Shown here: positions 1-7,507 of the stretch, in pieces
Layout: the number at the start of each line of letters is the position of its first letter
Position numbering within the stretch: the stretch's first letter is position 1
Source: an uncultured Lachnospiraceae bacterium
GTDB taxonomy: Bacteria > Bacillota > Clostridia > Lachnospirales > Lachnospiraceae
Assembly: GCA_910589075.1 (NCBI GenBank)
Contig: CAJUSK010000017.1
Coordinates: 1 to 20,127 of the forward strand
DNA length: 20,127 nt
Reading direction: 5' to 3'
Translations under genes and position numbers: made by a program
The notes under the pieces: generated by a model
The model's database searches: none
Seen by the model: only the letters and a program-made list of their open reading frames with translations
Told to the model about the DNA's origin: nothing

Positions 1-2
1 CT

Positions 3-1097
3 GACGCTTACTACTCCCGGTGTCAGCGGGGTTTCCACATGAGCGGTGCCGCCCCCTATGGCTTCAAGCTGGAGCCTACCACCCTCCAAGGTATCCGCAC
101 GAAAATGATGATCCCGGACCCCACCACGGCGAATATTGCCCGCCTGATGTTTGAAATGTACGCCGAGCCGTCCACGTCGTTCGGGGATATTGCCCGGTAC
201 TTTGCTGAAAACAATATCCTGATTTACGACAAGGAATTGAAACGGGGCTTTATCTCTCAGCTGCTCCGCAACCCGATTTACGCCCAGGCCGACCTGGAGC
301 TGTACGAATTTTTCAAGGGCCAGGGGGCCGTGGTAGTCAATGACGCGGCGGACTTCGCCGGGACCAACGGCTGCTATCTCTACCAGGGCCGGGATGTGCA
401 GGAGCGAAAAAACAAGGACCTGCGGGGACAGATCCTTGTGTTGGCCCCCAGCGAGGGCATTGTTTCCGCCGATACCTGGCTGCGGTGCAGGAAGAAGCTG
501 CTGGCAAATATCACGTTCCAGGGAGGACGCAAGGCCCGGAATACCTGGCTGGCCGGAAAAATCAAATGTGGGCGCTGTGGGTATGCCCTTATGAGTGTGG
601 GCAACCCGGCAGGGACGCAGTATCTTCGGTGCTCCAGGCGGGCGGACAACAAAAGCTGTGAGGGCTGCGGGACGCTTCGGACGGCGGAGTTTGAGCAATT
701 TGTCTATGGGGAGATGGTGAAGAAGCTCTCTGAATTTCAAACCCTGACCGCAAAAGCAACGACCGTCAATCCCAAGCTGACCGCCTTAAATGTGGAATTG
801 GCACAGGTGGAGAACGAAATTGAAAAATTGCTGAACACCCTGACCGGGGCCAATGCGGTTCTGTTGTCCTATGCCAACGGGAAAATTGAGGAACTGGACG
901 CACACCGCCAACGGCTGATAAAGGAGATTGCCGCATTGAATGCGGAAACAATCTCCCCACAGAAAATTGAGTTTCTGTCTGCTCATCTGGAGAACTGGAA
1001 CACGATTGACTTTGACGACCGACGGCAGGTGACGGACATTATTCTCTCCCAGGTCCAAGCCACCAGCGACCGCGTTTCGTTTGAGTGGAAGATCTGA
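3..1097 (+). CDS. Large serine recombinase, C-terminal part (5' end outside window)
   Basis: The frame is open to the left edge, so the ATG at 39 is internal; residues before it (DAYYSRCQRGFHMSG) read straight into a typical recombinase domain, and the catalytic-serine resolvase domain must lie upstream. Visible parts in order: the recombinase domain (GAAPYGFKLE..., through about residue 150 of the visible part); a zinc-ribbon-like segment with two Cys pairs (IKCGRCGYAL, then LRCSRRADNKSCEGCG); and a charged, heptad-like coiled-coil region over the last ~120 residues (VENEIEKLLNTL, LIKEIAALNAE). This is the usual order in large serine integrases/transposases of Firmicutes mobile elements, which recombine attP and attB through a DNA-bound tetramer. 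The protein ends SFEWKI at a TGA. GC-rich codon use contrasts with the AT-rich DNA just downstream, which fits an element end close by. The family is certain from sequence features; whether it is an active integrase cannot be judged without the N-terminus. Confidence 0.9.
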   Translation, partial: DAYYSRCQRGFHMSGAAPYGFKLEPTTLQGIRTKMMIPDPTTANIARLMFEMYAEPSTSFGDIARYFAENNILIYDKELKRGFISQLLRNPIYAQADLELYEFFKGQGAVVVNDAADFAGTNGCYLYQGRDVQERKNKDLRGQILVLAPSEGIVSADTWLRCRKKLLANITFQGGRKARNTWLAGKIKCGRCGYALMSVGNPAGTQYLRCSRRADNKSCEGCGTLRTAEFEQFVYGEMVKKLSEFQTLTAKATTVNPKLTALNVELAQVENEIEKLLNTLTGANAVLLSYANGKIEELDAHRQRLIKEIAALNAETISPQKIEFLSAHLENWNTIDFDDRRQVTDIILSQVQATSDRVSFEWKI

Positions 1098-1370
1098 AAA
1101 TCTTTCTCTCTGCGTTTTATACTATGGCCTGTGTGCCCTTGTTAAGCGTTGCTATGATTGACAAATCAAAATGTTGTAAGTATAATGACCATACGCTACA
1201 GGTTGCTTTTTATGTGTCATATACTACGATATTTTTTGTAAAAACAGTTTCGCAGATGAAGGCAATCTCAGAAATATCAGAAACTCCATACAAAAATGTA
1301 AATTATACAATCATTTATATATACACCCCCAAAGTCCTTTCACTTTACATCCGAAAACCATTATACCCAT
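1098..1370. other. AT-rich non-coding stretch after the recombinase; probable element/chromosome junction
   Basis: No convincing gene lies here. An open frame spans 1085-1420, but it has no ribosome binding site, unusual composition, and runs into the ilvN terminator. Base composition drops sharply compared with the recombinase gene. Because the terminator at 1371-1408 belongs to the ilv unit on the other strand, the boundary between mobile element and host chromosome should lie in this stretch. I could not identify an attachment core from one end alone. Confidence 0.4.
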
Positions 1371-1408
1371 ACAAAAACAGGAGTCATGCAATCCGCACAA
1401 CTCCTGTT
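1371..1408 (-). terminator. Intrinsic terminator of the metH-ilvB-ilvN unit
   Basis: Read on the minus strand, arms at 1408-1395 and 1389-1376 form a 14-pair stem (two G-U pairs) with a 5-base loop (GGATT), followed directly by a T run (from 1377 to 1373 on the plus-strand numbering). It sits about 50 bases past the ilvN stop codon and is the natural end of that transcript. Confidence 0.85.
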
Positions 1409-1457
1409 CTATCTCATTAATCCAAACCACCTTTTCACTTTTCCACATTGCAACATA

Positions 1458-1937
1458 TCATGAATCACACTTGGGCAAAGCCAGTGTCCCGGTTCTGGCC
1501 ACTTCCACGATGCTGACCGACGCCAGCAGCGTAATCAGCAGGGCCGTCCGTTCCGGTATGTCACAGATCTGTATCATCATCTGATTTTTGGACATGTCCA
1601 CAATCTGCGCCTTCATAATTTCGCAGGTTTCCATAATATCCCGGCGGTTCCCCTTGTTAAATTTTACTTTAACCAACATCAGTTCCCGGCTGACGCTTTG
1701 GGTTTCGTCAAAGGTCTTTACTTTGATAATATCCAGCTTTTTATTCAACTGTTTTTCTATCTGTTCAATCGTCCGCTCATCGCCGCTGCTGACAATGGTC
1801 ATACAGGACACTGCCGGATCATCGGTTTCCCCTACGGCAAGGCTGTCAATATTAAAATTTCTTCTGGAAAAAAGCCCGGCTACTTTACTGAGGACGCCGG
1901 AACGGTTTTCCACCTGAACGGAATAAATTCGTTTCAT
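1458..1937 (-). CDS. ilvN: Acetolactate synthase small (regulatory) subunit
   Basis: 159 residues, the usual length for the short type of acetohydroxyacid synthase regulatory subunit. It starts MKRIYSVQVENRSGVLSKVAGLFSRRNFNIDSL, the classic N-terminal ACT domain (about residues 3-75) that binds valine for feedback inhibition and activates the catalytic subunit. The second half (from about residue 80, ELMLVKVKF...) is the small-subunit C-terminal domain. Start chosen at ATG 1937 with an AGGAGG-type site in the 12-base gap after the upstream catalytic-subunit gene, so the two are translated from one mRNA in close to 1:1 ratio. It is the only small subunit in the window, although two catalytic subunits are encoded. 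It may therefore serve both; that is inference. Confidence 0.93.
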   Translation of the reverse strand: MKRIYSVQVENRSGVLSKVAGLFSRRNFNIDSLAVGETDDPAVSCMTIVSSGDERTIEQIEKQLNKKLDIIKVKTFDETQSVSRELMLVKVKFNKGNRRDIMETCEIMKAQIVDMSKNQMMIQICDIPERTALLITLLASVSIVEVARTGTLALPKCDS

Positions 1938-1949
1938 CCTGTTTTCCTC

Positions 1950-3566
1950 CTATTTAACCAGATCCATGGGGTCGATCAGACATTCCATCAGCATGGAGGT
2001 ATCTTCCCTCAAAAATCTTTCAACCGCTTCCGCTGCCCCGTCCATATTGGTCAGACGGATAAACGGCAGGTCATAGGCTGCCGCAAGTTTTTCCAGATCA
2101 GGGCTGCCCGAAAGATCCACTACCGAATACTGATCCTGATAGGTATAATGCTGGTATTCCCGTACCATGCCCAGATAATTGTTTTTCAGTACCACAATCT
2201 TAACCGGCACATGGTGCTGGCGCATCGTTGCCAGTTCCATCATGGACATCTGGAAAGAACCGTCGCCACAGACCGCTACCACCTGTCTGGAGGGATCTCC
2301 CAGCTTGGCGCCCATGGCTGCGGGAATGGAGTAGCCCATGGTCCCCATACCGCCGGAAGTCAGAAAACGCCCCTCCCGGACAATATGATAACCACAGGAC
2401 CAAATCTGATTCTGTCCCACATCCGCCACATATACGCCATCTTTTTGCATCTTTTCCGATAAGATCCGAATCAGAGCAGCCGGGTCCACGTAATCCGGAT
2501 TGGGATGTCGCTTTGGTTCCATCCGTACCCGGTAATCATTCAGTGTTTCAATCCATTTGCTATGCTCACAGGTAATTTCCTGACTGGCAAATTCCTGGAA
2601 AATATGTTTTATATCCCCTACCAGCGGAATGGTCGGTCCCACATTTTTACCGATTTCTGCCGGGTCCACATCAATATGTACCAATACTTTGTTCTCGGTA
2701 ATCAAATCCGGCTGGCTTACCGCTCTGTCCGCTACACGGGCGCCTGCCATAATCAGCAGATCCGATTCATTCATGGCACGGTTGGCACAGGGCTTTCCAT
2801 TATTGCCCACCATACCATAGTACATAGGATGGTGGGTGGGCATTACGCTGATACCCATCATCGTGGAAACAACCGGAACCTGATGTTTTTCCGCAAATTC
2901 CCGCAATTCCTGCCGGGCGCCGCTCAAAAGCACACCTCCGCCCACACAGATAATGGGTCTTTTCGCCTTCTCCAGTTCCCGGATCACTTTCTGAATCTGC
3001 ACCACATGCCCCTTCACCGTGGGCTTATATGTGCGCAGATTCACTTCCTCCGGATATTTAAACCTGGTAACAACCGCATTCTGAATATCAATGGGCACAT
3101 CAATCAGTACCGGCCCTCTCCGTCCTGTAGAAGCGATGTGGAAGGCTTCTTTGAAAATACGCGGAATGTCGTTTACATTCCTGACCAGGTAACTGTATTT
3201 TACAAAAGATTCCGCCGCACCGGTTACATCTGCTTCCTGAAACACGTCGGAACCGATGAGTTCGCTGCTCACCTGCCCTGTAATACATACAAGGGGAATG
3301 CTGTCTGCAAAGGCGGTAGCAATACCGGTTAACAGATTGGTGGCGCCAGGACCGCTGGTTACGGCACATACGCCCACCTTCCCCGTTACTCTTGCCATAC
3401 CGCTTGCCGCATGGGCCGCATTCTGTTCAGTCCGGATCAGAATGGTTCTGATAGGTGACTGTACAATACTGTTATAAAACGGACAAATCGCTACTCCCGG
3501 ATAGCCGAACACCATGTCCACGCCTTCCGCTTCCAGGCACTTGATGATTGCGTCTGCTCCTGTCAT
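1950..3566 (-). CDS. ilvB: Acetolactate synthase large subunit, divergent metH-linked paralogue
   Basis: 538-residue ThDP-dependent enzyme that condenses pyruvate with a second 2-oxo acid in the first shared step of Val/Leu/Ile synthesis. N-terminal pyrimidine-binding domain with catalytic Glu47 (RTEQNAAHAASG); central domain from about 190; C-terminal pyrophosphate domain with the GDG...NN motif (GDGSFQMSMM to KNNYLG). It is clearly a paralogue of the 15319-16998 protein but departs from the canonical form: GYPGV instead of GYPGG near residue 21, and GMVREYQ instead of GMVRQWQ, so Tyr471 replaces the Trp that in E. coli AHAS II (Trp464) controls preference for 2-ketobutyrate. It lies 37 bases after metH and 12 before ilvN, an operon. 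A purine-rich site (GGAGAAAG) precedes ATG 3566. Acetohydroxyacid synthase is the best call because of the adjacent ilvN; another pyruvate-condensing role is possible. Confidence 0.88.
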   Translation of the reverse strand: MTGADAIIKCLEAEGVDMVFGYPGVAICPFYNSIVQSPIRTILIRTEQNAAHAASGMARVTGKVGVCAVTSGPGATNLLTGIATAFADSIPLVCITGQVSSELIGSDVFQEADVTGAAESFVKYSYLVRNVNDIPRIFKEAFHIASTGRRGPVLIDVPIDIQNAVVTRFKYPEEVNLRTYKPTVKGHVVQIQKVIRELEKAKRPIICVGGGVLLSGARQELREFAEKHQVPVVSTMMGISVMPTHHPMYYGMVGNNGKPCANRAMNESDLLIMAGARVADRAVSQPDLITENKVLVHIDVDPAEIGKNVGPTIPLVGDIKHIFQEFASQEITCEHSKWIETLNDYRVRMEPKRHPNPDYVDPAALIRILSEKMQKDGVYVADVGQNQIWSCGYHIVREGRFLTSGGMGTMGYSIPAAMGAKLGDPSRQVVAVCGDGSFQMSMMELATMRQHHVPVKIVVLKNNYLGMVREYQHYTYQDQYSVVDLSGSPDLEKLAAAYDLPFIRLTNMDGAAEAVERFLREDTSMLMECLIDPMDLVK

Positions 3567-3603
3567 TTTCTTTCTCCTGTTCTCTATATTCGCAGGGATT
3601 TTC

Positions 3604-6075
3604 TTATAATCCCAAGATTCTCTGTGTCAGTTTCACGGCCTCCGCCGCATCTGCGGAATAACCGTCCGCACCGATTTCATCTGCATATTCCTGGGTAATC
3701 ACGGCTCCGCCAACGATAATTTTGGCAGGGCATCCCCGTTCCCTGGCATAGGCGATCACATGGCGCATCTCCTGCATCGTGGTAGTCATCAGGGCGGACA
3801 GGGCAATGACATCTGCCCGATGCTGTATAGCCTCTTCCACAATGGTTTCCCTGGGTACGTCCTTCCCTAAATCAATTACCTGAAAACCATGATTTTTCAA
3901 CATGAGTGCCACCAGATTTTTCCCGATGTCATGAATATCGCCCTTTACAGTGGCGATGACCACGGTGGGCAATACTTTCTGGTCACCTGCTTCCAGCAGC
4001 ATCGGCTCCAGAAATTCAATAGCCAGTTTCATGGCCTCTGCTCCGGCAATGAGTTGGGGCAGGAAATATTTTCCCTGATCAAACAATTCTCCCACTTCAT
4101 TGATACCGGGCAGCAACGCTTCATTCAGAATCTCTCCGGCGGGCCGGCCGGTGTCCAGCGCCTTTTGCGTCAGTTCCACGATGGTTCTCTTATTTCCCTT
4201 TAAGACCGCTTCACGGACTTTGTCCAGAGGATCTGTTTCTTCCAAAACAACCGGCGCTTTGGAATCTGCCGGTTTCCTTTCCCCGGTGATGGCATGTCCG
4301 GCTGCTGCTCCCGTCTGTGCCTGGGGCTGTGCCGCCTTCCATACTTCCATATGGGAAATGTAGCGCATATCGGCCCCTTCCTTATGCAGCAGCAAATCCG
4401 AAGCCATGGCACAGTTCATTAGCAGTTCCTGAGACGGGTTTGCAATGGCCATCGAAAGTCCGGCCTGAATCGCCATCGTCAGAAAAGCGGTATTGACAAA
4501 ACTCCTCTCCGGTAATCCAAAGGATATATTGGACAGGCCGCAGATGGTTGCCAGACCATTTGCCTGGCAATAACGTATCGTTTCCAGTGTTTCCAGAGCC
4601 GCCGCAGGATTGGCGCCCACCGTGGCCACCAGTCCGTCCACCACAATATCTTCTTTTTCCATCCCCAGAGACAGAGCGCGGTCTACGATTGTATCGATAA
4701 TATGTATTTTTTCCTCCTGATTTTCAGGAAGCCCCTTGTCAGAAAGGGGAAGCAAAATAAACATGGCGCCATATTTTTTCGCCATGGGCAACAGCTTTTC
4801 AAATTTCTCAGACTCCAGAGAAATGGAGTTGATCAGTGCCCGGCCCGGATACCGCCGCAGCGCTGCCTCCAACACTTCCACATGGCTGGAATCAATGGAC
4901 AACGGCAGAGATGAGACGCCCATCACCTCATTGATCACCTGAAGCATCATTGCCTTTTCATCAATGCCGCTCATACCCATATTGATGTCCAGCACACCTG
5001 CACCGCACGCCTCCTGCTCCTGGGCAAACGTCACTGCCATGTCCAGGTTTCCTTCCCGCAGTTGAGCCTGCAGCTTTTTCTTACCGGTGGGATTAATCCG
5101 TTCTCCCACAACAATCAGGTTGTCCTGCAGACCGAAGGAAAGGGTCCTGCGCTCACTGGCCAGATAACGCAGCGGCTTTTTCGTTCTGCATTGCACTGCC
5201 ATTCCCTTTGTATGCGTTTCCAGCGCACGGATATAAGACGGATCCGTACCACAGCACCCGCCCAGCACAGAGGCACCGGCATGGACCAGGCGTACCATCT
5301 CTCTGCCAAATGTCTCCGCATCCATATCATAAACAGTACTGCCGTCGGCTGCCAGAGAGGGCAGACCCGCATTGGGTTTGGCAATCAACGGTATTGTCGT
5401 AACCCTTGCCATGTCCCGGATAATCTCTTCCATCCCGTCCGGGCCTGTGGAACAGTTGGCGCCAATGGCATCCGCCCCCAGATGTTCCAGTACAACAGCC
5501 GCCGTAGACGCATCCGTGCCAAACAGACTCCGCCCGTCCGATTCAAATGTCATAGTCACCATAACCGGCAGGTCGCAGACTTCCTTCGCCGCAATCAGGG
5601 CTGCCCTGGATTCCTGCAGACTCATCATCGTCTCCACAACCAGAAGGTCCACCCTGGCCCGGACGCAGCAGGCAATCTGTTCCTTATACACATCCACCAA
5701 TTCCTCAAAATCCAGTGTTCCCAAAGGCGCCAGCTGGCGCCCTGTCATCGTCAGATCCCCGGCTATATATGCCTGCCCCGCCGCAGCCTCTTGGGATATC
5801 TCCACCAGCCGTCTGTTGATCTCTTCCGTCCGTGCCTCCAGACCATATTCCGCCAGTTTGATGCGGTTGCTGGTAAACGTCGGCGCATAGATGATATGGC
5901 TGCCCGATTCGATATATTCTTTCTGCAGCCCGATTAAAATCTCCGGATGCTCCAGAATCCAGCTTTCCGGACAGACACCGGCAGGCATTCCTCTTTTTAT
6001 CAGATTAGAACCGGTAGCGCCGTCCAGATAGACAATCTGTTTTCTGCAAAGCGCCTGAAATGCTTCCTTTGTCAT
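3604..6075 (-). CDS. metH: Cobalamin-dependent methionine synthase without reactivation domain
   Basis: 823 residues. Domains in order: homocysteine S-methyltransferase barrel (about 5-290; zinc-ligand regions GANCSTGP and GGCCGTDP); methyltetrahydrofolate/pterin-binding barrel (about 315-570; GERINPTG with Glu325, later DINMG and SIDSS); a Q/A/K-rich linker around 590-620; the helical B12 cap (about 630-700, GELFDQGKYFLPQL); and the Rossmann B12 domain with DIHDIG, His715 being the expected lower cobalt ligand. The chain stops after the B12 domain, so the ~330-residue S-adenosylmethionine reactivation module of E. coli MetH is missing, as is usual in Clostridia, where a separate protein may do this. 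It transfers a methyl group from methyl-folate through cobalamin to homocysteine in the cytoplasm. An AAAGGA site lies 7 bases before the ATG. It is first gene of a metH-ilvB-ilvN transcript; no S-box or cobalamin riboswitch is visible upstream. Confidence 0.95.
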   Translation of the reverse strand: MTKEAFQALCRKQIVYLDGATGSNLIKRGMPAGVCPESWILEHPEILIGLQKEYIESGSHIIYAPTFTSNRIKLAEYGLEARTEEINRRLVEISQEAAAGQAYIAGDLTMTGRQLAPLGTLDFEELVDVYKEQIACCVRARVDLLVVETMMSLQESRAALIAAKEVCDLPVMVTMTFESDGRSLFGTDASTAAVVLEHLGADAIGANCSTGPDGMEEIIRDMARVTTIPLIAKPNAGLPSLAADGSTVYDMDAETFGREMVRLVHAGASVLGGCCGTDPSYIRALETHTKGMAVQCRTKKPLRYLASERRTLSFGLQDNLIVVGERINPTGKKKLQAQLREGNLDMAVTFAQEQEACGAGVLDINMGMSGIDEKAMMLQVINEVMGVSSLPLSIDSSHVEVLEAALRRYPGRALINSISLESEKFEKLLPMAKKYGAMFILLPLSDKGLPENQEEKIHIIDTIVDRALSLGMEKEDIVVDGLVATVGANPAAALETLETIRYCQANGLATICGLSNISFGLPERSFVNTAFLTMAIQAGLSMAIANPSQELLMNCAMASDLLLHKEGADMRYISHMEVWKAAQPQAQTGAAAGHAITGERKPADSKAPVVLEETDPLDKVREAVLKGNKRTIVELTQKALDTGRPAGEILNEALLPGINEVGELFDQGKYFLPQLIAGAEAMKLAIEFLEPMLLEAGDQKVLPTVVIATVKGDIHDIGKNLVALMLKNHGFQVIDLGKDVPRETIVEEAIQHRADVIALSALMTTTMQEMRHVIAYARERGCPAKIIVGGAVITQEYADEIGADGYSADAAEAVKLTQRILGL

Positions 6076-6124
6076 AGGTTATCCTTTCCACGCTGTCATA
6101 TATGTATGATTCCTGCATTCTTTG

Positions 6125-6153
6125 TTTATACTTATTTGTAATGATACACGCAA
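6125..6153 (-). promoter_or_regulatory. Candidate sigma-A promoter for metH-ilvB-ilvN
   Basis: On the minus strand TTGCGT (6153-6148), a 17-base spacer, then TATAAA (6130-6125), about 50 bases before the metH start. The -10 is strong, the -35 only half matches consensus. The 208-base gap to the divergent lipoprotein start contains no recognisable riboswitch. Confidence 0.45.
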
Positions 6154-6295
6154 TTAATCATAGCACGATTCCTTCTTTTTCTCAATTTATTTTTACAATA
6201 TCACTTTTCCGTTGCTTTCATGAAATGAATGTGATAAATTGTAAGAGGTATTTTATGGAAAAAGAACCAAAATCCGGCATCTATTGGAGGTCCAC

Positions 6296-6910
6296 ATGAA
6301 AAAAATGTATTACCTGCTCACGGTCTTTCTCTTGGCCGTCATTCTCACCGGCTGTGGCAAAAAAGACGACGGGCTGGAAGAGTACCGGGCGGAAATGTCT
6401 GCATTCACCGATACCATTAATGAACTGGTTTCCTCAATCGAAAGCATTGATCTGGAATCGGAAACCCGTACCGAGGAATTACTTGGCTACCTGGATGAGA
6501 TGGATGCCGCTTTCACTGCCATGGGAAATCTGGAAGTACCGGAGCAGTTTGCCAATATAGAAGAACTGGCCGACGAGGCCAGCGCCAATCTTTCCAAATC
6601 CGTATCCCTGTATCATCAGGCTTTCGACAATCCGGAAAATTATGATCCGCAACTGATCGAAGCGGCCCTGGAATATTATAGCCGTGCCTTTAAACGGCTG
6701 GATTATATCGGAACTATCCTGCAAGGGGATCTGCCGGAAGACGAGTCCATTACGATTATCCATGAGGATGACGATACGCCTGCCGAAACCACACCCCAGG
6801 AAGACGAAAGTGATTCCGAATCCGAAACGGAAAATCCAGAACCGGAAGAAGACACCGGTGCTGAAAGCTCCGAAGGCGATGAAACACCCGAAGAATCTCC
6901 GGAGCAATAA
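6296..6910 (+). CDS. Small acidic-tailed lipoprotein, unknown function
   Basis: Start set at ATG 6296 because GGAGG (6286-6290) lies 5 bases upstream; the in-frame TTG at 6284 overlaps that site. The 204-residue protein begins MKKMYYLLTVFLLAVILTGCGKK, a lipoprotein signal peptide with lipobox LTGC, so it should be lipid-anchored on the outer face of the membrane. The mature part up to about residue 150 is helical and polar, reminiscent of short helical-bundle extracytoplasmic proteins (DTINELVSSIESIDLESETRTEELLGYLDEMDAAFTAMG is amphipathic). The last ~50 residues are almost only D, E, S, T and P. I do not recognise a family. It is divergent from metH, monocistronic, and followed by a strong hairpin terminator. 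The acidic tail could bind cations or span the wall; that is a guess. Confidence 0.8.
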   Translation: MKKMYYLLTVFLLAVILTGCGKKDDGLEEYRAEMSAFTDTINELVSSIESIDLESETRTEELLGYLDEMDAAFTAMGNLEVPEQFANIEELADEASANLSKSVSLYHQAFDNPENYDPQLIEAALEYYSRAFKRLDYIGTILQGDLPEDESITIIHEDDDTPAETTPQEDESDSESETENPEPEEDTGAESSEGDETPEESPEQ

Positions 6911-6960
6911 ACAACAGAAAGCACGCTTTGGGATTTTCTATTGTCATGAAAAGCGACAGC

Positions 6961-6995
6961 AAAAGGACGCGGAGTTCATTGTTCCGCGTCCTTTT
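6961..6995. terminator. Bidirectional hairpin terminator between lipoprotein and small convergent gene
   Basis: A perfect 13-pair inverted repeat (6961-6973 with 6983-6995), 9-base loop, begins with AAAA and ends with TTTT, so it can end transcription from both sides. It lies 50 bases after the lipoprotein stop and 24 bases after the stop of the small minus-strand gene. Confidence 0.85.
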
Positions 6996-7018
6996 ATGTA
7001 CAATATCCGTTTTTCCAT

Positions 7019-7168
7019 CTATTCCATTATACTGTCCTGCTCTGTCACATTCCGAACGGTTTCAGGCCGGGATTCGCCTGCCCTTTCCATATCTCCCGTT
7101 TGCCCTGTCAGCAGTACCATCGGCATCATCATGGACAAATATAATGCGAGTAACCATTCACCTTTCAT
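7019..7168 (-). CDS. Candidate 49-residue single-pass membrane peptide
   Basis: Start at ATG 7168 with AGAGGTG about 8 bases upstream gives 49 residues: MKGEWLLALYLSMMMPMVLLTG, one hydrophobic helix, then a polar tail QTGDMERAGESRPETVRNVTEQDSIME. A longer in-frame start at 7276 would lie inside the -10 of the promoter found just upstream, so the short form is preferred. Support for a real gene: a ribosome binding site, a consensus -35 promoter 100 bases upstream on the same strand, and a bidirectional terminator immediately downstream. No family is recognised; the length is within the range of small membrane proteins or the toxin part of a type I system, but no antisense antitoxin promoter was identified. 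Confidence 0.45.
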   Translation of the reverse strand: MKGEWLLALYLSMMMPMVLLTGQTGDMERAGESRPETVRNVTEQDSIME

Positions 7169-7217
7169 GCATTGCACCTCTCTTATTTCTGTTAAATATT
7201 CCCGTTCAATGACCATA

Positions 7218-7239
7218 TTTCCTGCGGTTTTGCGGGAAA
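7218..7239 (-). promoter_or_regulatory. Leader hairpin upstream of the small membrane peptide
   Basis: An 8-pair inverted repeat (7218-7225 with 7232-7239, one G-U) with a 6-base loop lies between the predicted transcription start near 7262 and the ribosome binding site near 7178. It has no T run, so it is a leader structure rather than a terminator. Confidence 0.35.
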
Positions 7240-7268
7240 GGGAACTTGTTTTCCGGCTTCCCTTTGAT

Positions 7269-7298
7269 ATAATCAAGGATACCAGAATTCCATGTCAA
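7269..7298 (-). promoter_or_regulatory. Candidate promoter for the 49-residue peptide
   Basis: Minus strand: perfect -35 TTGACA (7298-7293), 18-base spacer, GATTAT (7274-7269; 4 of 6). The nearest downstream gene on this strand is the peptide starting at 7168. The 7169-7427 interval holds only this promoter and the leader hairpin. Confidence 0.5.
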
Positions 7299-7427
7299 AA
7301 CTGTGTACAATTCATAAAAGAAAAATTAAATTCCATAAGGAAATTATGAAGTTTATCCATAAAAGATTCAGTTTTATTTCATATTTAGCAGGAACAAAAT
7401 TGTTTCTGTCTGGCTGTGCTGCCTTTC

Positions 7428-7456
7428 TTGAAAAGCGGAGTGATTTGTGGTAGCAT
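7428..7456 (+). promoter_or_regulatory. Candidate promoter for the Rpn-family gene
   Basis: TTGAAA (7428-7433), 17-base spacer, TAGCAT (7451-7456) preceded by TGG, i.e. an extended -10. A start point near 7463 would put the ATG at 7478 only about 15 bases into the mRNA, which favours the TTG start at 7508. Confidence 0.55.
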
Positions 7457-7507
7457 AAACACAAATAGATTTATGTCATGGCCTATTGCGGAAAGCAGGT
7501 GACACAT

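Noticed and set aside
1085..1420. 111-codon plus-strand open frame after the recombinase
   Set aside because: No ribosome binding site, low-complexity AT-rich composition, and it overlaps the ilvN terminator on the other strand.
1698..3332. Long plus-strand open frames opposite the first acetolactate synthase genes
   Set aside because: Mirror frames of well-supported ilvN and ilvB; translated sequences show no domain.
6076..6295. S-box or cobalamin riboswitch upstream of metH
   Set aside because: The gap is short and AT-rich, with none of the conserved riboswitch helices visible on the minus strand.
6284..6295. TTG start for the lipoprotein
   Set aside because: It overlaps the Shine-Dalgarno site for ATG 6296, which also gives a standard lipoprotein signal peptide.
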